Shown here piece by piece: positions 34,323 to 43,153 of a DNA stretch of 64,000 nt (position 1 is its first letter; each line of letters begins with the position of its first letter). Under the pieces are notes generated by a model that was not told where the DNA came from, ran no database searches, and saw nothing but the letters and a program-made list of their open reading frames with translations. The position numbers and the translations under genes were made by a program. The stretch comes from Bradyrhizobium sp. ISRA464 (GTDB lineage: Bacteria; Pseudomonadota; Alphaproteobacteria; Rhizobiales; Xanthobacteraceae). The stretch spans positions 2,666,001 through 2,730,000 of the forward strand of contig NZ_CP094526.1 of NCBI RefSeq assembly GCF_029910095.1, read 5' to 3'.

Positions 34323-36023
34323 CTACTGAGCCGAAGTGGGGAAGGCCGACAGCAGCCAATGCGGCTTCGTCGAGGCATAGGAATTTACGTTCGCCGCTGA
34401 TGGATCCGCGTAGATGACGTTCGGCTCGTCGGTAGCGCTCTTTTGCTGTGTGGCCCATTCGGGCGTGCCGGACACGGCCGCAGTCGCCGTCGAACTGGGC
34501 CAGCGGTCTGCGAACCCGGCATTCTTCGGCTGAGCTTCCGCGTAAGCCCTGGCGGGGCGAACCGAAGCAGCGGGTGCCGGAACAGCAACATGCACCGGCT
34601 CAGATCCTGTCTGCGGCAGGTCCACGCGCAGGGTCGGCAACGTGTAGCGGGGCAGGCCGTACTGAAGCACATCCACCGGAGCAGCATCGACCGGCGGAGG
34701 CGCCTTCAGATATTCGATCAGAGTCCCCATCGCTGCCAGCAGCTGATAATCGGCGAAAACGACGACGCCGCGAGCAGAGGTGAGCGAAACCGACGCGTTG
34801 AAGAATTGGTTCTGCGCGTTCAGCAGATCGATCAGGGAACGCTGACCGAGCTCATATTCCTTCTGGAAGGCCGCGATGGTCTTCCTGTCTGCATCGAGCT
34901 GGCGCGTCAGTGCCGCAATACGCGTGGCCGTAATAGTACGGGCATTCCACGCCTTGTCGATCGATTCATAGGCGTCGCGCTGCAGCCGGGCGTGGCGCAT
35001 GGTTGCCTCGGTGTAGCGCTCGGCCTTCTCCGAGCGATTCCAGGCATCCTGTCCGCCACGGAAGATGTCCCACGACATCACGACCTTGCCGCTGTAGTCC
35101 TCATGGGTCACGCTGGGAAGCCCAGGGTTCGTGACGTAAGGGAAGGAGTTGTCGTAGTGCGTTGCGCGTCCCTCAAGATAGAACTTCGGGCCGAACAGGC
35201 CGTCCGTGGCCCGAAACTCATGCTTTGCGGCATCGACGTCGGACTGAGCCGCCGCGATCGTTGAATTGAACCGCAGGGTTGTCGCCAAAGCTTCGTCGCG
35301 GCTGTGCGGCAAGCCGGCGAGAGGTGCCGGGAAACGGAGATTGATCGGCTCGAGGCCGACCACCTTCCGATACTTTGCCCTGGCATCATCAAGGCTGCGC
35401 TGAAATTCCGCGAGCGCCGCGCGAGCGTTCTCGACGCGCTCCCGCGATTGCTCCAGATCGCCTTCGCCAGCCCGGCCACCCGAGAAGCGGGAGTTCACGT
35501 TTGCAAAAATCTTCTCGTGGTTTGCGACGTTTTGCTGCGCGAGGCTGACGAGGCGCATGTAGCGCACGACGTCCACATAAGCCTCAGCTGCGTCGAGCGC
35601 CAAGAGTTCGGTGCGCTCCTTGACGCGGGAGGCCGCAGCGTTCACGCGTGCCGTCTGACGCCAGACCTCATGGATCGACGCGAAGCCGTCCCAGAGCAGC
35701 TGCCGCACCACCACTGATTCCTGGCTGCCATTCCGCCACGGTCCTGACCCGGCGGTGGGGACCGTCAAATTCGTGCTGATGACGCCGGGCGGTTGATCGA
35801 ACTTTTCCGGTCCGTAGCTGGCGTCGATGCGCACCTGCGGCAAAAGCGTGCTCTGCGTTTGCCTCAGCTCGCTTTCGGTCGCACGCCGGTTCGCCGACGC
35901 CTCGCCAACCCCCGGGTTGGTCTGCATCGCCTGGCGCAGTGCGTCGTTAATGGAAAAACCGTCAGCACATGCCGGGCTGGCCGCTAGGCAGAGGCCCGCG
36001 ATTACGATGTATGCCGGTTTCAT
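34323..36023 (-). CDS. TolC-family outer-membrane channel (LapE-like)
   Basis: A 566-residue outer-membrane efflux protein of the TolC family, expected to be the exit duct of the type I system. It starts with a signal peptide (IVIAGLCLAASPACA) and has the two-fold TolC repeat: DALRQAMQTNPGVGEASANR with STLLPQVRIDASYG in the first half, and SDVDAAKHEFRATDGLFGPKFYLEGRA in the second. The family's C-terminal region SLIDLLNAQNQFFNAS is clear. A ~110-residue Pro/Ala-rich tail after residue ~445 is longer than usual. Upstream (36024-36317) is AT-richer and should hold the promoter. Confidence 0.92.
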   Translation of the reverse strand: MKPAYIVIAGLCLAASPACADGFSINDALRQAMQTNPGVGEASANRRATESELRQTQSTLLPQVRIDASYGPEKFDQPPGVISTNLTVPTAGSGPWRNGSQESVVVRQLLWDGFASIHEVWRQTARVNAAASRVKERTELLALDAAEAYVDVVRYMRLVSLAQQNVANHEKIFANVNSRFSGGRAGEGDLEQSRERVENARAALAEFQRSLDDARAKYRKVVGLEPINLRFPAPLAGLPHSRDEALATTLRFNSTIAAAQSDVDAAKHEFRATDGLFGPKFYLEGRATHYDNSFPYVTNPGLPSVTHEDYSGKVVMSWDIFRGGQDAWNRSEKAERYTEATMRHARLQRDAYESIDKAWNARTITATRIAALTRQLDADRKTIAAFQKEYELGQRSLIDLLNAQNQFFNASVSLTSARGVVVFADYQLLAAMGTLIEYLKAPPPVDAAPVDVLQYGLPRYTLPTLRVDLPQTGSEPVHVAVPAPAASVRPARAYAEAQPKNAGFADRWPSSTATAAVSGTPEWATQQKSATDEPNVIYADPSAANVNSYASTKPHWLLSAFPTSAQ

Positions 36024-36317
36024 TATCCGCCCCTGCTCGCAAAAAAAATTAATTGGAATCTACCGAAACCGTAACAAATGAAGGTTCCAGAACCTATGAC
36101 ATTTCGGCCACACAACCGCCCTAAGTGAGCCGGGAGCTGTCATCCGTCCGTGAAAAATAGTCCTTAGATTATGAATAGAATTCAACGATTTAGGATGCGA
36201 TTTGCAGATCAATCAGGTCGCGCGCAGGCAGCAATACCCTCGTCAAAATAGAAAGGTCGGTTAAGCCAGTCCTAATTCAGCCAGTCCTAACAAGAGCGAG
36301 CCAACCAGCCGCCGGGC

Positions 36318-36771
36318 CTATTGCTCCCGACAGGTCGCAATGTAGGTGGCCACGAAGGGAGACTGGGTTTTGTTGTCCGACGACAGGTCTCCAGCACGGC
36401 TCGTGAGCTTGTAGAGCGCGTTGCTGCCGAAATAGAATCTGAAAATCTCCGCCGTCGTTTCGTCCACCCGGGTGGCAAAGATCGACCCAGCATCACGTTG
36501 GGCGGCCGCAAAGACGTAGGTTGTGAGCTTCGCTCCCTTGCCTTCGGGGGCAACAGACGTTCCCCACGTCACCGAGAATGTCTGGCCATCGATCACAACG
36601 GCTGGTCGGACGTTATCCAGATCGTCGTCGTTTCACTGGGCGTCGTTGCCCGAAGGATCTAGTTCAATCCGCTTGCCCCGTGGCGGGTCGCAAGTAAATC
36701 GTGAGGGCGTGAGCGATCGCTGCAGTGGTCGTGGCCAGGAACAGGAACAGACAACCGACCGATCTCCGCAT
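36318..36771 (-). pseudogene. Decayed small secreted protein
   Basis: A signal peptide begins at the ATG at 36771 (MRRSVGCLFLFLATTTAAIA), but its frame closes shortly after. Protein-like sequence continues in the neighbouring frame (TCDPPRGKRIELDPSGNDAQ), meets an in-frame TGA at about 36630, and continues with DDLDNVRPAVVIDGQTFSVT to the stop at 36318. One frameshift plus one stop codon imply a broken gene. The last 92 codons could still be translated from a GTG at 36596. Family not recognised. Confidence 0.5.
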
Positions 36772-37017
36772 TGGCTTTCTCCCTGCCGTTCGTATTCGTC
36801 GTCATACTGACGTTTCCGCCAGGGCTTGCGCAACTCGACGATCGCCGGGACCAGCGCGGTCATGATCTTTGCGCCGCTTTGGCACGACGCGAGCGTCGCG
36901 AGCGCAGCATGACGCACGCCCGACGGGCTGGCTACCGGAGCGGCTGGTTTTCCTGCCTGTGCTTTCCGTCTCGTACCCTTTGTTGCGGGCTGTGTCCTTG
37001 GTGCGAACGGGCAGGCG

Positions 37018-37554
37018 TTACTCTGGCGCGATCGGATGCGGTGGCCGCTCGATCAATGGCCTGAGGCTGTCGAGCTCAAGGAACACATCAGCCTGCCGCC
37101 GAAGCTCGTCTGCTATCATGGGAGGCTTCGTGCGAATACTGGAGATGACGGTCACGCGGACCCCCATCCGACGAATTGCCTCGACGACGGCCCGCAAATC
37201 GCCGTCGCCCGAAAACAGGAATGCGTGGTCGATGCGGCGCGCGATCTCCAATGCGTCGACGGCAATCTCGACGCCGACGTTGCGCTTAATCCTTCGCCGT
37301 CCTTCGCCGTCGTCGTGCTCTCTGGCTGGCTTGGACCGAACCGCATACCCATTGTAGTCGAGCCAATCGATCAACGGTCTTGTGCTCGTGTACTCGCCAT
37401 CATCTTTCACCACGGTGTAGAAGTAGGCGCGGACCAATCGTCCGTGCTTGCCGAACTCCGAAAGCAATCGCCGGAAATCGACCTCAAAGCCGAGGCTCTT
37501 GACGGTGTTGTGCAGATTCGCTCCGTCAATGAAGAGCGCAATACGATCGGTCAT
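37018..37554 (-). CDS. NYN-domain protein (LabA/DUF88 family)
   Basis: A 178-residue protein of the NYN/PIN-like nuclease superfamily. The metal-binding acidic residues expected of the fold are present: Asp in LFIDGANLHNT near the N-terminus, Asp in VGVEIAVDALE, and the pair in FLFSGDGDLRAVVEAI. Related proteins are annotated as LabA or DUF88 and presumed to be RNases; their substrates are mostly unknown. The gene is isolated. A good match to family length suggests that it is intact. Confidence 0.88.
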   Translation of the reverse strand: MTDRIALFIDGANLHNTVKSLGFEVDFRRLLSEFGKHGRLVRAYFYTVVKDDGEYTSTRPLIDWLDYNGYAVRSKPAREHDDGEGRRRIKRNVGVEIAVDALEIARRIDHAFLFSGDGDLRAVVEAIRRMGVRVTVISSIRTKPPMIADELRRQADVFLELDSLRPLIERPPHPIAPE

Positions 37555-38344
37555 CTCAAATCCCCTTGACGTCGGATCGTTCGCTGTGTGCTTCGCTCTG
37601 GGGGCTCGTTGAGCGTATAGGGGTGAACGTTCCGACGGAAATATCCGATCCTAGAGCATGAAATCGGTCAGGAAGAAGAGGAAGTTTCGATAGTGCCGAG
37701 GCCGGCAGTCATCGCTCGTCCCGCATGTTCGCGGGCGGATGCGCATGACTGTGGGATCGCCGACGGGTGCCGGGTTTGGTCCCCTGCTGACATTGCGAGC
37801 GACGACCGATCCCTTCGGTCCCCGCTAGGGGGCCAGCCCTTGGCGGACGGGCAAAGGGCGTCAAGGATCGGCCGAGTGAATGCAGCGATATGGGTCCTCT
37901 TGCGGCGAAGCGAGGCATGTGGCGGCTTGAGGCGCTGACGGCGCCGCCGCCCATCTGAGTAGATTGAGACTCGGCAAGACGACTGTGCGTGCAGCGAGCG
38001 TCTCCTGCCGAAGTGGCGCCCGCGCCCGCAGCGCTTTCACGCTCATAAGGTTTCTATTGCGTCGGCAACAAAAGTATACTTAAAATTAAATTGTTGCGGC
38101 GGTGCCGTTCGCGCCGACGCTATTTTTGTGCCCAAAGCGATTTTTCCACCGACACGATTTCTACGCCCAGACGGGGGAGGGCGGTCTGCATTACCGATAT
38201 GGGTCGAGACAGTTGACATGCGCTCTGCATGCACGCGGCCCCTTTGCGTTCACCATCCGACCCGTCCTTTCGCCTCACCAACGATGAGCCGATTACGGCT
38301 GGGTCTTGGCAACCATTTTTGTGTTGTTCTTACAGGGATTTCTC
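37555..38344. other. Long intergenic region with AT-rich inverted repeat
   Basis: No credible gene was found in these 790 bp. Around 38065-38097, GCAACAA and TTGTTGC are inverted copies flanking 19 bp of nearly pure A/T, the lowest-GC spot nearby. Being upstream of the large secreted-type protein, it may be a regulatory site, for example for an AT-binding repressor. Confidence 0.45.
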
Positions 38345-41300
38345 ATGTCCATTTACAAGTACGATGCAAGCACCAACACGTATGTTCTCGTTGATGATTC
38401 TTCGCTTCTCGGCACCGATTCTTCACTCGCCGATCTTTCTGTTGCCACCGATCTTTCCGACTATGCGCCCGGTTCGACCGCCAGCGTCACAGCGACTGTC
38501 GGCGTGGGTGATACTGTGACATTCAATGTAAGCGACGTGGCGGGAGCTGCCGTCTCGGGCACCAACCAGCCTTGGACGGTCACCGATGGCGGTCCCGGTG
38601 ATCTTGATGGGATTGCCAATGGCGTGATCCAGACCTCCTGGGCGGTCGGACTGGATGCAGCCGGCCAGTCCTTTGTCCTAAGCGCGACGGATCAGACGGT
38701 CGGCGCCATGGTGACGACCAGCTTCACGGACAGCCCGCACACGCCGGTGCCGGCTGTCGTTCCTGCAAATCTGACCAACGGCATCGTGTTTCTGACCGGT
38801 GATACCAACACGTCGACAGGCACCGGAATCTTCCCATCGTTCGTGCAGATTCAGGCAAGTCCGCAAGAAGGCGGCGTCGAGCAAGCCTTCAACACCGACG
38901 CCGCGCCCGTTGAGGATAGCGGAAGCTCGCCGCAGCACAATCACAGCCTTCTGCTGAGCGCCGTCCCGATCGTCACGGTCAACGGCGTCGACTATCGGGA
39001 ATTCCGTCTCGATCTGAACGAGCAAAGCGATCCGATCAGCCTCGATAAGCTGCAGATCTATGCCGCGACGTCCGGAAACCTCACCTCGCTGGCCGGGCTG
39101 ACCCAGATCTACGACATGGACGGCGGAGCGGACGGGAAGACCGGCGGCGGCGACGACGTCAATGTGTCCGTCGGCCTGACAGCGTGGTCATCGGGCAGCG
39201 GGCACAGCGACTACAAGGTCCTGATCCCGAATTCTTATTTCGCTGGGACGGACCCGGGAGCCTATATCTATCTCTACTCGCAGTTCTCGAACGCGGACGC
39301 GGGATTTGAGGAATGGTCGGTCGGGCCGACAAGCCCCGCAGGCACCACGCCGGCTGCGGTGGTGGGCATCGACAAGCAGGTTTCGGTCGATGGCACCAAT
39401 TGGCAGGACGTCGGCGTGTACGGCACCATCGCCGGCAGCGACGCCGCGCCGACTCTGCTGGCGGGGTCGACCGTCTACTACAAGGTGGTCATCACAAACG
39501 AAACGGTCCCCAACGCGTCCGATCTCAATCCCAAGATGCTGGTTTCGTCGTTGACTGACGATCCGGCGCTCAGCTTTCAATACCAAAGCGGCGATACGAA
39601 CAATAACGGCCTGATCGACCTCGGCGAATCCTGGATCTACACGGCGTCGACCACAGCGGTTGATGGGTTGCAGCCGGGCGGCAACGGTCAGAAGCTGCAG
39701 ATCGACACCGCGACGGTGACCGGCACCGTAACCGATCAATATGGAACGACCACCGGCACAAACAGCGACCAGGCCAACTACATCGGCGTGACACCGAAGA
39801 TCGCGATCGACAAGGTGACGGTCGACGGCACGCTGGATGCGAACGGCAACCTCGTCCTGGCGGACGGCAAGGGGGCTGCCGGCGACAACCTGACCATCAT
39901 CGCCGGCGAGAACATCATCTGGGAGTACAGGGTCACCAATCCCGGCGATGTCGCGCTGTCCAATGTGACGGTGACCGATGATCACGCGGGCGTGACGCCC
40001 ACGAGCCTGCTGAACGGCGACGGCTTCAATGTCGGCGACACCAACGAGGACGGCAAGCTCGACACCAACGAGACCTGGATCTACACGGCTGCCGGGGTCG
40101 CGATCGACGGTGCCTACACCAACAAGGGCACGGCGAGCGGCAGCTTCACCGACAGCACCGGGCATATGGCGACGCCGACGGCCAGCGACTCGTCCGGCTA
40201 CACCGGCGTCAATCCTGCCATCGCTATCGACAAGGTGACAACGGGCGTCGACTCCGTGACTGTCGTGGACGGCATTGTAACGTCCACGCATGCGTCGACC
40301 GGTGATGGTCTCAGCTTCCTGGCGGGCTACGGGGTTACCTGGACCTACACCGTCACGAATTCCGGCGACGTCGCGCTGGCGAACGTCGCCGTGACGGACG
40401 ATCAGCCCGGCGTTTCGCCCACCGCCGTGCTGCAGGCCGATCACGTTCACAATGTCGGCGACATCAACGACAACGGATTGCTGGATGTCGGTGAGAGCTG
40501 GATCTTCACGGCCTCCGGGACCTCCGTCCTCGGCAACTACAGCAATACGGGAACAGCGAGCGGGTCGTTTACCGATACGGCTCATCATACTGTCACCCCT
40601 ACAGCCAGTGATCCCTCAAGTTACATCGGCACCTTCACCGAGCAGGGCGGCACGCTGACCCAGGGATTCTGGGGCAGTCATACCGATGCCTGGGATGGGA
40701 CGCTGGGCAAGGAAAGCAATTCAACCAAGAGCGCTTATAGCAGCGGCGTGCTCTCGGCCCTGGACGTCAATCCGCGGCACGACGGTAATCTCCTGCTCGG
40801 CGATTCCAACCACAACGGTGTGGCGGACGATGCCCACGATCTGCTGATCTCGGACGCGTTGGCGGCGTCGATTCTGTCGTCGAGCACGAGCGGCGATGCG
40901 CGCATCATGATGCTGCAGCAGACGATTGCGGCGCAGCTGAACATCGACAACGGCAAGGCAGAGCCGAACGACCTGATCGACGAAGCGGTGATGTGGCTGA
41001 CCGGCAAGGGCGCCTGGAGCGGCAATGGCTTCACCGTCGACGCCGACATTAACGGCATCATCGATACGTCCGGCGGCAAGCTCGCCGGCTCGGCGGTGTC
41101 GACCAGCGGCAATGCCTGGCAGAAGTACGTCGACGTGACTGATCCATCCTCGGGCATCGCCGACTGGAATGGCGGCAAGGAAGCCGACGGCGAAGGTCTC
41201 AAGAACGCGCTGATGTGGTGGAATGACGGCCACCTCGTGACCAGCACGTCGGGACAGGTCGCCTACGACACGAACGGGACGTCCGCTGGCGGCATCAATC

Positions 41301-41380
41301 CGGCAACTGTCAATCTGAACACGCTGGACGAGTTCTGGCTGACATTGCACCAGCAGACGTCGTTGACCGGGATTGCCTGA
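38345..41380 (+). CDS. Large repetitive secreted-type protein (DUF11-like repeats)
   Basis: A 1011-residue protein from the ATG at 38345 (SIYKYDASTNTYVLVDDSS). It has no Sec signal peptide, suggesting type I secretion by a C-terminal signal. After an N-terminal domain of about 330 residues come three ~150-residue DUF11-like repeats, each with a vsLsNVTVTDDHAGV-type strand and an EF-hand-like calcium loop: GDTNNNGLIDLGESWIYT, GDTNEDGKLDTNETWIYT and GDINDNGLLDVGESWIFT. The last ~250 residues contain GGTLTQGFWGSHTDAWDG and two further Asp/Asn-rich loops (DSNHNGVADDAHDLL). Start MSIYKYDAS is preceded by agggatt. It could be a second cargo of the nearby exporter. Confidence 0.75.
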   Translation: MSIYKYDASTNTYVLVDDSSLLGTDSSLADLSVATDLSDYAPGSTASVTATVGVGDTVTFNVSDVAGAAVSGTNQPWTVTDGGPGDLDGIANGVIQTSWAVGLDAAGQSFVLSATDQTVGAMVTTSFTDSPHTPVPAVVPANLTNGIVFLTGDTNTSTGTGIFPSFVQIQASPQEGGVEQAFNTDAAPVEDSGSSPQHNHSLLLSAVPIVTVNGVDYREFRLDLNEQSDPISLDKLQIYAATSGNLTSLAGLTQIYDMDGGADGKTGGGDDVNVSVGLTAWSSGSGHSDYKVLIPNSYFAGTDPGAYIYLYSQFSNADAGFEEWSVGPTSPAGTTPAAVVGIDKQVSVDGTNWQDVGVYGTIAGSDAAPTLLAGSTVYYKVVITNETVPNASDLNPKMLVSSLTDDPALSFQYQSGDTNNNGLIDLGESWIYTASTTAVDGLQPGGNGQKLQIDTATVTGTVTDQYGTTTGTNSDQANYIGVTPKIAIDKVTVDGTLDANGNLVLADGKGAAGDNLTIIAGENIIWEYRVTNPGDVALSNVTVTDDHAGVTPTSLLNGDGFNVGDTNEDGKLDTNETWIYTAAGVAIDGAYTNKGTASGSFTDSTGHMATPTASDSSGYTGVNPAIAIDKVTTGVDSVTVVDGIVTSTHASTGDGLSFLAGYGVTWTYTVTNSGDVALANVAVTDDQPGVSPTAVLQADHVHNVGDINDNGLLDVGESWIFTASGTSVLGNYSNTGTASGSFTDTAHHTVTPTASDPSSYIGTFTEQGGTLTQGFWGSHTDAWDGTLGKESNSTKSAYSSGVLSALDVNPRHDGNLLLGDSNHNGVADDAHDLLISDALAASILSSSTSGDARIMMLQQTIAAQLNIDNGKAEPNDLIDEAVMWLTGKGAWSGNGFTVDADINGIIDTSGGKLAGSAVSTSGNAWQKYVDVTDPSSGIADWNGGKEADGEGLKNALMWWNDGHLVTSTSGQVAYDTNGTSAGGINPATVNLNTLDEFWLTLHQQTSLTGIA

Positions 41381-41506
41381 TCGTTTGCGGATGGATGGAC
41401 GACGATGCCGAACGCGGCCGGGTGCTCCGCGCCGGGCCATGCTCGGCCGTCGTTCCGTCATACGGCTCGATGGTTCGATCGGGCATGACAGTTGAACGGG
41501 TTCGCG

Positions 41507-42059
41507 ATGACGGGCCCGTCGCAGCCGACTGATCAATCCGGCCTCCAGAACAAGGAGCGCAACCGGGAGCGTCGGTCACCGCACGCACGGCGCCTTGCCG
41601 CCTTGCCGCTCTGCATCATGCTGGCCGCCTGCGGGGGGGGGGGGGGGTCGCCAGGCCGTCGAGGAACAGGCCGATCCGGCGCCTGTCAATTTAAACGCTG
41701 CACTGGCGGATTGTCGCAATGCCTTTCCGGATCAAATCGTGCAAGCTGTGGCGCGTGCCTCATGCGTGGTTAAGGCGATGGACCTGGTGCGGCCCTTGTT
41801 GCCGTTTCCGGAACTGCTCGACCGGGAGAACGCCTTGCGCAGATCGCTGGCCGAGCAGGTTCAAGGCGGAAAGATCTCTCTGCTCGAGCGAAATCTTCAG
41901 ATGCAGAAGCTGCATTTGCAGATCCTGGAGGAGGAGCGAAGCAGGCAATCCTCCGCGCCGGCCGACTCCGGCAAGCAGCCATTGGCGGTGACGCAGTGGC
42001 GGCAGTCCAATCCGGAGGTGTGCGGGCGGCTCGGAGGTGATACCGCGAATTGCTATTGA
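41507..42059 (+). CDS. Lipoprotein gene split at a poly-G tract (out of frame here)
   Basis: The 5' frame encodes a lipoprotein signal with lipobox LAAC followed at once by a run of Gly codons from 15 consecutive G. With 15 G the frame then reads SPGRRGTGRSGACQ and stops at 41773. In the neighbouring frame an orderly helical protein continues to 42059: RQAVEEQADPAPVNLNAALA … FPDQIVQAVARASCVVKAMD … LLEEERSRQ-type coil … CGRLGGDTANCY. With 14 or 17 G the two halves would join into a ~183-residue outer-membrane-type lipoprotein. Either the tract slips in the population or the consensus has a one-base error. Family not recognised; it follows the large secreted-type protein. Confidence 0.7.
41633..41647 (+). 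repeat. Homopolymer G15 tract inside the lipoprotein gene
   Basis: Fifteen G follow the TGC codon of the lipobox cysteine. Such a tract is slippage-prone; 14 or 17 G would restore the downstream frame. Confidence 0.9.
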
Positions 42060-42112
42060 GCCGGGCAATGTTGAGAGCCATTGAATCCCGCCCCTGGGCA
42101 CCACGTCGATTT

Positions 42113-42852
42113 TCATCCTTTAATCCTGTTGCGCTTTTTGGCGATGTTGTCCTGTTCGGACCGCACCGCTGATGTTGGCGGGACAATTTTGTTCGCGGTA
42201 AGTGCCGCGGCAAGTCTCGTGGCAGCCTCGTTGGCGAGGCGTTTCTGGTCCGCGCCGCGCGTGTAAGTCGCCACCCGTTTTCGGCTCTCCCAGCCAAACA
42301 GCGCCACAAGTTGTTCATTTGTTCGTCGGTCGCGCCTAGATCGGCGGCGATCGTTGCCCCGGCCCTTCATGGCCCGCGCGCGCTGCAATGACGGAGGCCA
42401 GCTGCATCGTACCAATCTCGGAAACAGTTCCCGAACCCCGCATCGCTGAACAGTTGCCGAAACCGGTAACGATATAGTTGAGTCGGTCAATCTTCGATAT
42501 CGATCATCGACGGAAGCGCTGGCAGTACCGGTTGGCTCACGTCCTTCGCTGCTTTACCCACGTGTCGTGACTTTCTTCGGCGTAACCTCAGCCATCCGTC
42601 CTTGACGTGCTGCGGGCCCATTCGGAGTACGTCAGCGCGGCGCTGACCCGTGAGGAGCAACAGGCAAGCGCGAGAACCGCCGGCGAACCGACCCCGTAGT
42701 GATCGATGGACTTCGCCAACTTCATCCAACGTGCAGGTGTGGAAGCCGCCTGTAGCGATGGGAATGTAGGGGACAGCCTTCGCCGGATTGTCCCTCGCTT
42801 CGTCGAGACTCATCAAATGATCAAATACCGCGCTAGGCTTTGAGGAATTCAT
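42113..42852 (-). pseudogene. Broken tyrosine recombinase (phage-type integrase)
   Basis: The catalytic domain is recognisable in pieces. 42487-42852 encodes AVPYIPIATGGFHTCTLDEV and LLLLTGQRRADVLRMGPQHV, with the first catalytic Arg in TGQRRADV. Then frameshifts connect FGNCFRDWYDAAGLRHCSA and ATIAADLGATDEQ to LVALFGWESRKRVATYTRGADQ, whose Tyr is the nucleophile. The N-terminal ~170 residues are missing. At least three frame changes make it nonfunctional. It abuts the left edge of the first cassette and probably marks an old island boundary. Confidence 0.85.
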
Positions 42853-42924
42853 TTCGCCGCCTCAACGAACGTTTCGAGCGCATCGATCTGACGCGCCGCA
42901 AAGACGATTGATCCCGCCGCACGT

Positions 42925-42942
42925 TTGTGAACCAGTTCACAA
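42925..42942. promoter_or_regulatory. Palindrome TTGTGAAC-CA-GTTCACAA
   Basis: Perfect 8-bp arms with a 2-bp centre, in the leader of cassette 1. The same site with 6-bp arms intact recurs at 51324-51341 in cassette 2 although the surroundings have diverged. It has the look of a dimeric repressor or activator operator; the regulator is unknown. Confidence 0.55.
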
Positions 42943-42968
42943 TCACGCTCCCGATGCGGATGGGGCAG

Positions 42969-42986
42969 CTAACCTTGATCGGTTAG
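42969..42986. promoter_or_regulatory. Inverted repeat CTAACC-TTGATC-GGTTAG
   Basis: Six-bp perfect arms, six-bp spacer, 27 bp downstream of the first palindrome. The copy at 51384-51401 keeps both arms and changes one spacer base. Conservation in both leaders suggests function as a protein-binding site. Confidence 0.5.
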
Positions 42987-43153
42987 GTTAAGGACAGAAA
43001 CATCTTTGCGGCGTCTGCAATTAAAATTGAGACCACGCAAGCTGGGATAAGGCTCAGCGTGTCGCTTGGAATGCTTTAGAATTCTATTACGCGGCGACGT
43101 TGTTGGTTTTCCAGTTGCGCTTAACCCTTCGATTTTTAGAAGTGATTTCAATC

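Larger units (their letters stand above)
42913..43080 (+). repeat. Shared leader of cassette copy 1
   Basis: This stretch aligns with 51309-51486 with short indels: both contain tgtgaaccagttcac, agctaaccttgat-ggttaggtta, tctgcaatt-aaaattgag-cca and caagctggg-ta-agct-agcgt. It precedes the GT87 gene and probably carries that gene's promoter. See the cassette findings. Confidence 0.8.

Noticed and set aside
42113..43080. tRNA gene as integration site near the broken integrase
   Set aside because: I searched by eye for a cloverleaf with TTCRA-type T loop and found none.
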